From NCBI GenBank assembly GCA_949361645.1, contig OX442429.1:4257147-4321146 (forward strand): a DNA stretch of 64,000 nt, written 5' to 3'. Within the stretch, counting starts at the first letter, position 1, and every line of letters starts with the position of its first letter. Position numbers and translations under genes: made by a program. A model generated the notes under the pieces. That model did no database searches and had not been told where the DNA came from. It saw nothing but the letters and a program-made list of their open reading frames with translations. The stretch is from Spongilla lacustris (taxonomy: Eukaryota > Porifera > Demospongiae > Spongillida > Spongillidae). Shown one piece after another: positions 46,573 to 59,268 of this stretch.

Positions 46573-48645
46573 GGTCACCTCTGCAGTGTACACCATACAT
46601 CTGTGTCGTTAAGGGGTTAACTCTGTATACCATACATCTGTGTCATCAAGGGGTTACCTGTACACCATGCATCTGTGTTGTTAAGGGGTTACCTCTGTAC
46701 ACTTTGTGTATGTGTTGTTAAGGTATCACCTGTACACCATACATCTGTGTCATCAAGCGGTTACCTGTACACCATGCATCTGTGTCGTACCTCTGTATAC
46801 CTTATGTATGTGTTGTTAAGGGGTCACCTGTACACTGTACATCTGTGTTGTTAAGGGGTTACCTCTGTAAACCTTATGTATGTGTCGTTAAGGGATTACC
46901 TCTGTACACCATACATCTGTGTCATCAAGCGGTTACCTGTACACCATACATCTGTGTCGTACCTCTGTATACCTTATGTATGTGTTGTTAAGGGGTCACC
47001 TGTACACTGTACATCTGTGTTGTTAAGGGGTTACCTCTGTAAACCTTATGTGTGTCGTTAAGGGATTACCTCTGTACACCATACATCTGTGTCATCAAGG
47101 GGTTACCTGTACACCATACATCTGTGTCGTTAAGGGGTTACCTTTATACACCTTATGTATGTGTTGTTAAGGGGTTACCTCTTGTGTGTACCCCATACAT
47201 CTGCGTCATCAAGGGGGTACCTGTACACCATACATCGGTGTGGTACCTCTGTATACCTTATGTATGTGTTGTTAAGGGGTTACCTGTACACCATACATCT
47301 GTGTCGTTAAGGGGTTAATTCTGTATACCTTATGTATGTGTTGTTAAGGGGTCACCTGTACACCATACATCTGTGTCATCAAGGGGTTACCTGTACACCA
47401 TACATCTGTGTCGTTAAGGGGTTACCTTTATACACCTTATGTATGTGTTGTTAAGGGGTTACCTCTTGTGTGTACCCCATACATCTGCGTCATCAAGGGG
47501 TTACCTGTACACCATACATCTGTGTCATCAAGGGGGTACCTGTACACCATACATCTGTGTCGTACCTCTGTATACCTTATGTATGTGTTGTTAAGGGGTC
47601 ACCTGTACACTGTACATCTGTGTCGTTAAGGGGTTACCTCTGTAAACCTTATGTATGTGTCGTTAAGGGATTACCTCTGTACACCATACATCTGTGTCAT
47701 CAAGGGGTTACCTGTACACCATACATCTGTGTCGTTAAGGGGTTACCTTTATACACCTTATGTATGTGTTGTTAAGGGGTTACCTCTTGTGTGTACCCTA
47801 TACATCTGCGTCATCAAGGGGGTACCTGTACACCATACATCTGTGTCGTTAAGAGGATACCTCTGTAAACCTTATGTATGTGTCGTTAAGGGGTTACCTC
47901 TGTACACCATACATCTGTGTCATCAAGGGGTTACCTGTACACCATACATCTGTGTCGTTAAAGGGTTACCTCTGTACACCTTATGTATGTGTTGTTAAGG
48001 GGTTACCTCTTGTGTGTACCCCATACATCTGTGTCATCAAGGGGTTACCTGTACACCATACATTGGTGTGGTACCTCTGTATACCTTATGTATGTGTCGT
48101 TAAGGGGTTACTTGTACACCATACATCTGTGTCGTTGAGGGGTTAATTCTGTATACCTTATGTATGTGTTGTTAAGGGGTCACCTGTACACTGTACATCT
48201 GTGTCGTTAAGGGGTTACCTCTGTACACCATACATCTTTGTCATCAAGGGGTTACCTGTACACCATACATCTGTGTCGTTAAGGGGTTACCTCTGTAAAC
48301 CTTATGTATGTGTCGTTAAGGGATTACCTCTGTACACCATACATCTGTGTCATCAAGGGGTTACCTGTACACCATACATCTGTGTCGTTAAGGGGTTACC
48401 TCTGTACACTTTGTGTATGTGTTGTTAAGGTATCACCTGTACTCCATACATCTGTGTCATCAAGGGGTTACCTGTACACCATACATCTGTGTCGTTAAGG
48501 GGATACCTCTGTACACCTTATGTATGTGTTATTAAGGGGTCACCTGTACACCATACATCTGTGTCGTTAAGGGGTTACCTCTGTACATCTTATGTATGTG
48601 TCATTAAGGGGTAACCTGTACACCATACATCTGTGTCGTTAAGGG
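46573..48645 (+). repeat. Satellite A, element 3 left arm (longest array)
   Basis: About 55 units of the 35-37 bp satellite, with superimposed blocks of several units recurring (for example 47408-47650 resembles 47700-47880). Contains TTGTGTGTACCCCATACATC variants at intervals, which mark a higher-order repeat of roughly 300 bp. Confidence 0.93.
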
Positions 48646-48727
48646 TTTTTTACTTTTCACGTAGTGGTGATGTAATCCATCTGATGCTGTGAAAATCTAA
48701 GTCTGGGTACGAGACTAGTAATGACAG

Positions 48728-49275
48728 TGGTCCCATTTACATCCTGTACTTGTGTCTGCTGTGGGATCAAATCCATGGTCCCATTTACATCCTGTATGTG
48801 TATCTATTGTGTGGTCAAATCCATGGTCCCATTTACACCTTGTACTTGTGTCTGTTGTGGGGTCAAATGCATGATCCTATTTACACCCTGTACTTGAGTC
48901 TGTTTTAGGGTCAAATCTATGGTCCCATTTACACCCTAAACTTGTGTCTGTTGTGAAATCAAATCCATGGTTCCATTTACACCCTGCATGTACTTGTGAT
49001 CAAATCCATGGTCTCATTTACACCGTGTTCTTGTGTCTATTGTGGGATATTTGTGGGATCAAATCCATCGTCCGATTTACACCCTGTACTTGTGTCTGTT
49101 ATGGGGTCAAACGCATGATCCTATTTACACCCTGTACTTGAGTCTGTTTTAGAGTCAAATCTATGGTCCCATTTACACCCTAAACTTGTGCCTGTTGTGA
49201 GATCAAATCCATGGTTCCATTTACACCCTGCATGTACTTGTGATCAAATCCATGATCTCATTTACACCCTGTAAG
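48728..49275 (+). repeat. Satellite B, element 3 left arm
   Basis: About eleven 48-bp units, with a few variant units (CCTGCATGTACTTGTGATC). Ends directly at repeat C. Confidence 0.93.
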
Positions 49276-50190
49276 ATCAGAACACATGAGATGTATACGC
49301 GATTTATCTGCCAGTGACTAACATGCCAGTATGCATAGCTAAATAACCCATTGCTTAACCCAGCTAGCTACCTTCTTTCCTACCCCTTCCCCTCGCGATC
49401 TTTAAATATCCTAACACTCAGTGTTGCTTATGAGTACTACCTATTGAGGGCCCAGAATAGCTAACACTCTTTTCATTGCTTAACACAGGCTTCCTTCATT
49501 CCTACCCCTTCCTGTCCCCTCTGAATCCTTGAATCTTACCATACAATTCTGTGTTCGATGTGCGAGTTTTGCTTATGAGTACTACCTGTTGGGGGCCAAG
49601 CGTGTCCCCTCTCGATTGTTCAATCTTAACATGAAATTCTCTGTGTTTGATGTGTAAGTGTGGCTTATGAGTATCACCTGTTGAGGGAACCCTCTTTTCA
49701 CGCTTCCTTCTTTGCTACCCCTTCCCCTCTCGATCTTTCAATATCCTACCATGCAATTCTCTGTGAGTGGTGCTTATGAGTACTACCTGTTGAGGGCCCA
49801 ATGTAGGTAACCCTCTTTTCATTGCTTAACCCGAGCTTCTTTCTTCCTCCTCGCTGTCCCCTCTCAATCTTTAAATATCCTACCATGCAACTCTCTATGT
49901 TTGCTGTGTGAGTGTTGCTTATGAGTACTTCATGTTGAGGGCCCAGTATGGCTAACCCTCTTTTGGTTGCTTAACATGTACAGGCTTCCTTCTTTCCTAT
50001 CTCTTCCTGTCCCCTCTCAATCCTCCATACAGTTCGCTGTGTTTGATGTGTGAATGTTGCTTATAAGTACTAGTACTTGTTGAAGGCCCAGTAGAGTCAA
50101 CCCTCTTTTCATTGCTTAACCCAGGCCTCTTTCTTCCGTACTCCTCTCAATCCTTCAGTCCTTTCATGCATGCACCACATAAACTGCCCA
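49276..50190 (+). repeat. Repeat C, element 3
   Basis: Inverse counterpart of 40150-41030; about eight loose units. Confidence 0.78.
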
Positions 50191-50449
50191 TGAACATGGC
50201 AGCATTACTATCATACACCTAGTAGAGTTTGTTCTGGACTGCAGTATGTGGATTTGCCTTCATCCACAGTTTGACCAAGGTCTGAATAAGAGAGACAGAA
50301 TGTAGGGGGTGCACTGTTTGTTCTTGAATACATTTACATGTAAACCCTAGGACCATGTGCATGAATAATGCATCTCATTGTTTAGTGTAGCTAATTTTTC
50401 ATTCCTAAACCAACAGTTTAGGTAACTAATTAAATATTGGTGCATGGAC

Positions 50450-50705
50450 CATGGCATACTCATTGCTAAAAGGAATTGATCTTGATTTATGCTGGATGCT
50501 GCAAGACCAATATTTGGAAGATGGAGCACCTGCCCACTGTTTATAGGAGTAAGAGGACGAAGAGCAGTAGCCAGCATGAAGTACCGATCTGATGCCCGTA
50601 GATTTTTTTTTGGCTGTGACCCAACTCTCAAGTCAATGACCCTGCAAGACCTGCAGCTGGTTATCACCAACCCAGCCATGATCAGGAGAGCAACATCATA
50701 GATCT
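50450..50705 (+). pseudogene. Decayed Tc1/mariner-type transposase fragment
   Basis: Reading ...LEDGAPAHCL (about 50514-50543), then after stops DLMPVDFFLA (about 50586-50615), then QDLQLVITNPAM in a shifted frame. DGAPAH and PxDFFL with this spacing are hallmarks of the region near the last catalytic Asp/Glu of Tc1/mariner-like transposases. The fragment lacks the rest of the enzyme. The mirrored copy is at 39620-39880. Confidence 0.5.
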
Positions 50706-50819
50706 GGAACTAAAAACTCAATGGCAATTATGGACTGTAACTGGAATATTACATAGCTATATTTTAGTGATGAAAGAATGCTTTCCAAAAGCACACATAA
50801 CAGAAAGAGGAAGGGAGGG

Positions 50820-50991
50820 GGAGTGAGTGAGTGAGTGAGTGAATGAGTGAGTGAGTGAGTTAGTGAGTGAGTGAGTGAGTGAGTGAGTGAGTGAGTGAGT
50901 GAGTGAGTGAGTGAGTGAGTGAGTGAGTGAGTGAGGGAGGGAGGGAGGGAGGGAGGGAGGGAGGGAGGGAGGGGGAGTGAGTGAGTGAGTT
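50820..50991 (+). repeat. (GAGT)n array with internal (GGGA)n block
   Basis: GAGT tetranucleotides with a 40-bp GGGA stretch at about 50934-50975 and GAGT again afterwards. The GGGA block is the same motif as the tract at 1-2171. Confidence 0.95.
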
Positions 50992-51992
50992 GCATGGTAG
51001 GATATTGAAAGATCGAGAGGGGAAGGGGTAGGAAAGAAGGAAGCCTGAGTTAAGCATGAAAAGAGGGTTCCCTCAACAGGTGGTACTCATAAGCAACACT
51101 TACACATGAAACACAGAAAATTCCATGTTAGGATTGAACAATCAAGAGGGGACACGCTGGGCCCCCAACAGGTAGTTCTCATAAGCAAAATTCACACATC
51201 AAACACAGAGAATTGTATGGTAAGGTTAAAGGATCGAGAGGGGACAGGAAGGGGTAGGTTTAGAAGTTAGCCTGTGTTAGGCAATGAAAAGAGGGTTAGC
51301 TATACTGGGCCCTCAGCCCACACATCAAACACACAAGGTTGCACGGTAGGACAGGAAGGGGTAGCTTTAGAAGGTAGCCTGTGTTATAGCAGGGTGATTT
51401 AGCTATGCATACTGGAGCATTAGTAACACTGACAGATAACTCTGAATCACGTATACATCTCATGTGTTCTGATCTTTAAAAACTGAACTTGTTATGAAAA
51501 GACAATTGTCTAGTCTTGTGATCGATTCATTAGAAGCACACATGTATGTGGATTGCTGTCGAGTATTAGGTATTTGTGTATGTGCATGGTATAGCAATGC
51601 TCCTACAAATTTTAAAGAGCATGAGTGATTAGGTACAGAGAGGTGCATGGAATGATTGAAGGATTGAGAGGGGACAGGGTAGGAAAGGATAAAAGCCTGG
51701 CTAGTCTATGAAACAAGGGTTAGCCATGCATGCTAGTGTGTTATAAGCCCTCAACAGTTACTCATACGTAACACTCACCCCCATCTCTACCGATTTTTAA
51801 CTCAACTTGTAATCAAAAGGCAATGTCTAGTGATTGATTCACTATAGTCCTATTGGAATGCACACTCTTATGGAATGGTGTCAGGTATTGTGTATTAGCA
51901 ATCTGTGCATGGGCATATCAAAGAACTCAAAAGTGTAGGAGTAATGTGGATTAGGTACAGAGAGATGCATGGAAGGATAGAATAATGTAGAG
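50992..51992 (-). repeat. Repeat C inverted, element 3
   Basis: Inverse counterpart of 38339-39330, including the less repetitive part next to P (51470-51990). Confidence 0.78.
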
Positions 51993-53392
51993 GAGACAGC
52001 TAGACCTCAGCATGCATGTGGAGTGGAACCTTCAACTGGAGCCGACCCCAAATACTGGGGCCAGCCACAATGGCCTTCTATCCTAGCCCCACACAGCTCC
52101 TCACTGCAAATGCAAATGAAGCCACTACCTATGAAACCATTATCCCCCACACTACAAGAGGACTTACTGGTAGGGGAACCATCGTGGAGCTACCATCTCG
52201 CATTGGACAAATGGGGATACCACCACTGGAGCAGCCTCCATTTGTAGAGTGTACCTGCCTACATTTTTCTCTTCACACATTTTGTGTTGTAGATCTACAT
52301 GTAGATCTGAACTACTATAGACATGTACATGTACAGAGTAAAATTTATCTGGTGTGAAGCCATGCTGTTAGTGGTGAATATGGTTACCTGCCCTATCGGT
52401 ACTGATTGCGGTGGGTCTGCACCCGTGGTTGGTGTATTTAGACAACCAAGGCTTGCAGAGGGCGTTTTGCCTACTGGGAACTACATAGGCCTACTGTACT
52501 GTACGCGAGTAGCAAAATATGGAAGTGCCATTTTAAATTGCATGCACAGTCACAGCTACAATGTGGCACGATGAAGACATCAGAATTCATGACCACACAA
52601 GTGGAGTTAATAGACCCTACAAATTTAATGGATTCATCAACTACGTTATACCTAGCCCTAGGCTGGTGTTTCTGCAAAAATGTATGTGCGCGGGTAGTGT
52701 ATAGTGGCCGTGGGGCACAGGTGAAACTGGGTTACACTGGTAATGTCTGGTGACATCTCTGAAAGTGTAGGGTCTACTAACTCCACTTGTGTGATCATGA
52801 ATTCTGATGTCTTCATCGTGCCACATTGTAGCTGTGACTGTGCATGCAATTTATGTGACATTCAAAATGGCACTTACATGTTTTGCTACTAGTTCTCAGT
52901 ACATGTAGGCAAAACGCCCTCTGCAAGCCTTGGTTGTCTATTACACCAACCACGGGTGCAGACCCACCGCAATCAGTACCGATAGGGCAGGTAACCATAT
53001 TCACCACTAACAACATGGCTTCACACCAGATAAGATTTACTCTGTACATGCACAAAACACGTAGATCTACATGTCTACAGTAGTTCAGATCTACATGTAC
53101 AACACAAAATGTGTGAAGAGAAAAACGTAGGCATGTACACTCTACAAATGGAGGCTGCTCCAGTGGTGGTATCCCCATTTGTCCAATGCGGGCTGGTAGC
53201 TCCACGATGGTTCCCCTACCAGTAAGTCCTCTTGTAGTGTGGGGGATAATGGTTTCATATGTAGTGGCTTCATTTGCATTTGCAGTGAGGAGCTATGTGG
53301 GGCTAGGATAGAAGGCCATTGTGGTTGGCCCCAGTGTTTGGGGCTGGCTGCAGTTCAAGGTTCCACTCCACATGCTGAGGTCTAGCTGTCTC
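51993..53392. mobile_element. Inner palindromic element P in element 3
   Basis: Same 1.4-kb inverted repeat as 36950-38338, in opposite orientation, with GAGACAGCTAGACCTCAGCA ends. Confidence 0.75.
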
Positions 53393-53892
53393 GACCCCAT
53401 TCAACCCTGGTAATGTGGCAGCTGGCAGCTCTCCGGCCTGTTGGTAGTATGATTACACCATATGTAAGAGGGGTGTTTAGGGGTGGGTGGGAGGGCTGGT
53501 CGTGTGGGGACTGAGAGTGCTATTGAGTAGGGGATGGCCTGGGCCTCGGATACAACTTGCAGTAGAGGAGGATAGGTAGTGGGAGATAGGGCCATGGGGA
53601 TGAATGGGGCATGTGTGAATCCAGTTGATGGCTCCTCTAATATTGTGGGGGGTGCCGATTCCTATCGCAGTGTGAGAGCTGCATTATTGTCGTGGGGACC
53701 CCCAATGACCCTGTAGGATTTTTTAGCACCTGATTGCTCCCTTGCTGACAGTCTGATAACTCCACCTGCAATTGCTCCATGCACTGGTGCTAACTGTCTG
53801 GATATGTAGTGTGGGGCTATTAAGTCAACTTGCATTAATGGTTCTGTCCACTAGCAGTGAGGGAGCTGACCTGATTGGACCCTGGGCCATTA
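53393..53892 (-). other. Unique segment U1, element 3
   Basis: Inverse copy of 36459-36949 with few changes. No gene recognised. Confidence 0.5.
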
Positions 53893-54715
53893 CAGGGTGT
53901 AAATGGGACCAATGCATTGACCGCACAACAGACACACATACATGTACAGAGTGTAAATGAGACAATAGATTTGATCCTAAAACAGACTCAAGTACAGGGT
54001 ATAAATGGGAACATGGATTTGATCACAAGTACAGGGTGTAAATCAGACCATGAATTTCATCCCACAACAGACAAAAGTACAGGGTGTAAATGGGACCAAT
54101 GAATTGACCCCACAACAGACAAAAGTACAGGGTGAAAATGGGACCAATGAATTGACCCCACAACAGACACAAGTACAGGGTGTAAATGGAACCATGGATT
54201 TGACCCCACAACAGACACAAGAACAGGGTGTAAATGGGACCATGGATTTTACCCCACAACAGATACAAGTACAGGGTGTAAATGGGACCATGGATATGAC
54301 CCCACAACAGACAAATGTACAGGGTGTAAATGGGACCAATGAATTGACCCCACAACAGACACAAGAACAGGGTGTAAATGAGACCATGGATTTGATCACA
54401 AGTACAGGGTGTAAATAGAACCATGGATTTGAGTCATTACAACAGACACAAGTACAGGGTGTAAATGGGAGCATGGATTTGACCCTAAAACAGACTCAAG
54501 TGCAGGATGTAAATGGGATCATGCATTTGACCCCACAACAGACACAAGTACAGGGTGTAAATGGGACCATGGATTTGACCCCACAAAGATACACCTACAG
54601 TGTGTAAATGGGACCATGGATTTGACCCCAAAATACACACATACAGGATGTAAATGGGACCATGGATTTGATCCCACAGCAGACACTAGTAAAGGGTATA
54701 AATGGGACCACTGTC
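53893..54715 (-). repeat. Satellite B, element 3 right arm
   Basis: About seventeen 48-bp units, inverse orientation; shares unit variants in order with 35505-36458, but lacks some units, so units were lost or gained in blocks. Confidence 0.93.
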
Positions 54716-54796
54716 GTTACTAGTCTTGTACCCAGACTTAGATTTTCACAGCATCGGATGGATTACATCACCACTACGTGAAAAGTAAAAAATCCT

Positions 54797-56505
54797 TAAC
54801 GACACAGATGTATGGTGTACAGGTAACCCCTTAATGACACATACATAAGATGTACAGAGGTAACCCCTTAACGATACAGATGTATGGTGTACAGGTGACC
54901 CCTAAACAACACATACAAAAGGTGTACAGAGGTATCCCCTTAACGACACAGATGTACAGTGTACAGGTGACCCCTTAACAACACATACATAAGGTATACA
55001 GAGGTACGACACAGATGTATGGTGTACAGGTACCCCCTTGATGACACAGATGTATGGTGTACAGGTGACCCCTAAACAACACATACAAAAGGTGTACAGA
55101 GGTATCCCCTTAACGACACAGATGTACAGTGTACAGGTGACCTCTTAACAACACATACATAAGGTATACAGAGGTACGACACAGATGTATGGTGTACAGG
55201 TACCCCCTTGATGACACAGATGTATGGTGTACAGGTGATACCTTAACAACACATACACAAAGTGTACAGAGGTAACCCCTTAACGACATAGATGCATGGT
55301 GTACAGGTAACCCCTTGATGACACAGATGTATGGTATACAGAGTTAACCACTTAACGACACAGATGTACAGTGTACAGGTAACCCCTTAATGACACATAC
55401 ATAAGATGTACAGAGGTAACCCCTTAACGACACAGGTGTATGGTGTACAGGTGACCCCTTAACAACACATACATAAGGTGTACAGAGGTATCCCCTTAAC
55501 GACACAGATGTATGGTGTACAGAGGTAAACCCTTAACAACACATACATAAGGTTTACAGAGGTATCCCCTTAACGACACAGATGTATGGTGTACAGGTAA
55601 CCCCTTGATGACGCAGATGTATGGGGTACACACAAGAGGTAACCCCTTAACAACACATACATAAGGTGTATAAAGGTAACCCCCTAACGACACAGATGTA
55701 TGGTGTACAGGTAACCCCTTGATGACACAGATGTATGGTGTACAGAGGTAATCCCTTAACGACACATACATAAGGTTTACAGAGGTAACCCCTTAACGAC
55801 ACAGATGTACAGTGTACAGGTGACCCCTTAGCAACACATACATAAGGTATACAGAGGTACGACACAGATGTATGGTGTACAGGTAACCGCTTGATGACAC
55901 AGATGTATGGTGTACAGGTGATACCTTAACAACACATACACAATAGGTACAGAGGTAACCCCTTAAAAACACAGATGCATGGTGTACAGGTAACCTCTTG
56001 ATGACACAGATGTATGGTGTACAGGTGATACCTTAACAACACATACACAAAGTGTACAGAGGTAACCCCTTAACAACACAGATGCATGGTGTACAGGTAA
56101 CCCCTTGATGACACAGATGTATGGTGTACAGGTGATACCTTAACAACACATACACAAAGTGTACAGAGGTAACCCCTTAACAACACAGGTGCATGGTGTA
56201 CAGGTAACCCCTTGATGACACAGATGTATGGTGTACAGGTGATACCTTAACAACACATACACAAAGTGTACAGAGGTAACCCCTTAACAACACAGATGCA
56301 TGGTGTACAGGTAACCACTTGATGACACAGATGTATGGTATACAGAGTTAACCCCTTAACAACACATACACAAAGTGTACAGAGGTAACCCCTTAACAAC
56401 ACAGATGCATGGTGTACAGGTAACCACTTGATGACACAGATGTATGGTATACAGAGTTAACCCCTTAACGACACAGATGTATGGTGTACACTGCAGAGGT
56501 GACCT
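54797..56505 (-). repeat. Satellite A, element 3 right arm
   Basis: About 47 units, inverse orientation, with a run of about 118-bp higher-order repeats near 55960-56440 (GATGCATGGTGTACAGGTAA recurring). Confidence 0.93.
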
Positions 56506-56548
56506 TAAACTATATAAAAAGCATGCATCTCACAATATGGTTCATTTG

Positions 56549-57928
56549 TCATGAACCATTGTTGGTCTTGTTGTAAGTATACAGTGCGGCTGGGGTGCTG
56601 TACGTCATGCCACACACCGAACAGGAAAATGGCCTGTCAATTTCAGATTTTAGCGTACGCCTCGCGGCCTGCGCTTGGGTGGACCCTGGCTTCCTTTGTC
56701 GACACTGGAATCCGTGTTCGTCACCTGGAACAGCAGGCTGCTTGTGAGTGTTCTTTTTGTGCAGGGACAGGGGGCCTGGCTACTGGCATACTTCTTGCCA
56801 CATACATGTACAGTGCATTGGTAGGCAAGGATTAGTTCAGACCTGGGTCTGCATTTCCTCCTGCCAGAAACACAGCTATTGCCTTCACCTTGCAATTCAC
56901 TGTGAGTGTCATCTGCATACTTATGACCCTCAACAGTAGGTAAGTGAGGAAGGTCTTGGTTTGTCATTTTTTGCTACTGCATGGGATGAAGCATTACCGC
57001 ATGTATAGGAAGAGTTGGCCTCTGAGCTTTGTGAAGGCTTTGGACACACCTTGTCCCTTTTCTTGGGGTCACGAACGTATTCCCTCACCTTCTCGTACAG
57101 GTACAGTGACCGTGTCAGGGACAATCCACTTGGGGGTAATAACAGGTGGCATCACTTGGCTCTGATAAGCCTAATGTCCTTTATGGCCACTCCAGCCCTC
57201 AGCATGGTTACCTCGGTGGGGTTTGTGTCCCATGGCAAGGTCTCCATCCTCACGACACCAGGGTGGTCTTGATCAAACTCAAATGTGCGGTAGTGTCCTA
57301 GGCCAACCAGAGGACCAAACCACTGGCCCAAGAAGGCATTCCAGTCCTGGTACAGCTGTGACACACAAGTGACATCCTGGCCACACTGCTGGACACAGTC
57401 AGCTAGGTTCTGCTGTAAGTCCATTCATTGGGATGTGTGGCTTCCCTTGATTGAAATTGTGGGGGCTGCCAACTCCATTTGCAGCAAGAGGGATAGCAGT
57501 GTCTCCACTGGTATACTATTGTGGAGGCTGACCCCATTGGTTAGTTTGTGGCTCGTGTGTATAAGGGTCTGATATGGGCAGGTGGTTCCATAGGTAGTGC
57601 GGGTTGGTGGCGTCTGCTGTTGGTTATGCGGGGCTGCTGTCTGGACTTGCAATGTAGCGAGGAATATGTGGGGGTGGGGCTGGTGTCCATCCGCAGCTGT
57701 GGGAATCAGGGTCTGGGTACGAGACTAGGGCTGCTGGCTCTTAGTCATTTAGGGGCTGCTTACTCCCTACAACCACCATCGTCAGTAGTATAACCGCCGT
57801 CACTACCGTTCTCAATCTCCCCACCTCGTCGAATGTATCTTGAATATCGATCGTCGTATCCGTATCGCTCAAACTCGTCCGCCGATTGAAACTCTTGCGA
57901 GTGTGTTGTCTTCAGTGGACGTCGCCAT
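56549..57928 (-). pseudogene. Transposase pseudogene, right arm of element 3
   Basis: Inverse copy of 45149-46528; same filler and frameshifts, with only scattered substitutions. Confidence 0.88.
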
Positions 57929-58491
57929 ATCCGTTATCTACATAGGAGATAACGAATAACAACTGTGACAGGGACGATACATTAAATACTTACCCATCAG
58001 ATCTAGCTAGCGCAGTATGGGTGTGGCTATAAGTTATCAAAGTCTCGGCCCACAGGAAGTAGTTGCATTTCATGTGCTTTGATGAATGGAAGCGGGCCTC
58101 GCACGTCCAACGGCGCGATTCGAGCGGGAAACGTGTACCAACTTTGCGCCGCTGTATCTCCGTAACGGATGACATAAAAATTAACGAACAGAACAAATCG
58201 ATAGGTATAGGACCTCTCTACCTACAAACCGAATTTGAAGCGATTTCATTACTCCTACCTAAAGTTATGGCGGGTGTGAACCCGGTGGGGTATCGAACAT
58301 TGCAATACTGGCACGGAGCAAGTGCAAGACTCCAAAATGGATTTTAAAATAGAGAAACGGTGTAGTATGAAGTGTTGAAAATAGGAAGTCGATAGCTTTT
58401 ACCGTTCAGAAGTTATAGCGATTCAAACATAAGGGAATTTTATAACATTTTATATATATATACGAAGGCTCATTTTGTCGTGAACTGTCCC

Positions 58492-58503
58492 ATATATATA
58501 TAT
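58492..58503. repeat. (AT)6 at the right end of element 3
   Basis: Twelve bases of AT alternate follow the final GGGACAGTT terminus, then unrelated sequence starts (CATATGGTG). Confidence 0.9.
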
Positions 58504-59184
58504 CATATGGTGTTAATGGCTAATGCATGTGGGTGTTCTGCTCAGTCTCCATATACTTACAGGAAACTATGAAGCCAGTGTGAAATTTGTGAATCTTTGT
58601 TTTGTAATAGTATATAAACTGCCATGCAGACGCGCCGTCATTGAATGCATCAGAGTTATATTCACGAATTCTTGAGCTTCTTGTTCGCATTCTTCTAGCC
58701 CACAAGGTTGCCCAGCTGTTGGAAAAGCAGAGCCTTCTGGCTTCCATCAAGTCTAGCTGGTGAAGAGAGCCTTTAATCATAGGCTACAAAGTAGTCTTGG
58801 TTGCATTACGAGACTGAGTGTACTGCTTTAGTCTTTACCTATATATTAGCACTGATTTTTGTTAGCCCTGCTACCAAAGCTTTTAGTGAGCGCATGCAGT
58901 GCTTCAGTTCTGAGAAGAGTGAAAGCATACCTTAATTCATTCAAGTATATATGTCACAAATGCGATAACCTGCCGGCTAACTCTACATGCTCACAAAGGG
59001 AGAAGTGATGCTCTATCCCTTGCTTCATGCAGTCATGCTTCAACGAGTTCGTCAGGTTTGAAATGTGGCATTTACTGTATATAGTTCTCGCATTTACACA
59101 CTGATCAGATCTGTTTTCGTCAATTCGCAATAGTATAGTCATGCATATTTTGCACCAAATCGTACAAAACAAAACCAAAAAAAA
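58504..59184. other. Flanking sequence between element 3 and the hAT-like end
   Basis: No homologue in the window and no recognised gene. It may be host DNA or the inside of a hAT-like element whose end is at 59268. Confidence 0.4.
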
Positions 59185-59268
59185 AAAGGCTCGGGCTCCG
59201 CCCCAGACCCCGCCCCTACTTACGTATGCATTAGCCGGACCACTTTTTCTTTCGTTCCTACGGCCCTG
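59185..59268 (-). mobile_element. hAT-like terminus (…CTACGGCCCTG)
   Basis: Ends in CTACGGCCCTG, the inverse complement of CAGGGCCGTAG at 12209. Inside it are a GGCTCCGCCCC/CCCCGCCCCT G+C-rich stretch and CCGGACCACTTTTT, a composition typical of hAT subterminal DNA in invertebrates. A transposase was not found. Confidence 0.45.

Larger units (their letters stand above)
44586..58491. mobile_element. Element 3: 13.9-kb non-autonomous foldback-like transposon
   Basis: Same termini as element 2 (GGGACAGTTCACGACAAAAT). Its inner modules occur in the reverse order of element 2: C, Tc1-like remnant, GAGT array, C inverted, P, U1. It is therefore a second copy of the same element in the opposite orientation. 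Satellite lengths differ from element 2 (A: 2.1 and 1.7 kb; B: 0.55 and 0.8 kb). Both gene copies lack the core. Confidence 0.75.

Noticed and set aside
32928..58491. Whole region as a folded-read assembly artefact
   Set aside because: Not excluded, but the arms differ in satellite length and in many small changes, and each element has its own matched termini; a folded read would give near-perfect symmetry.
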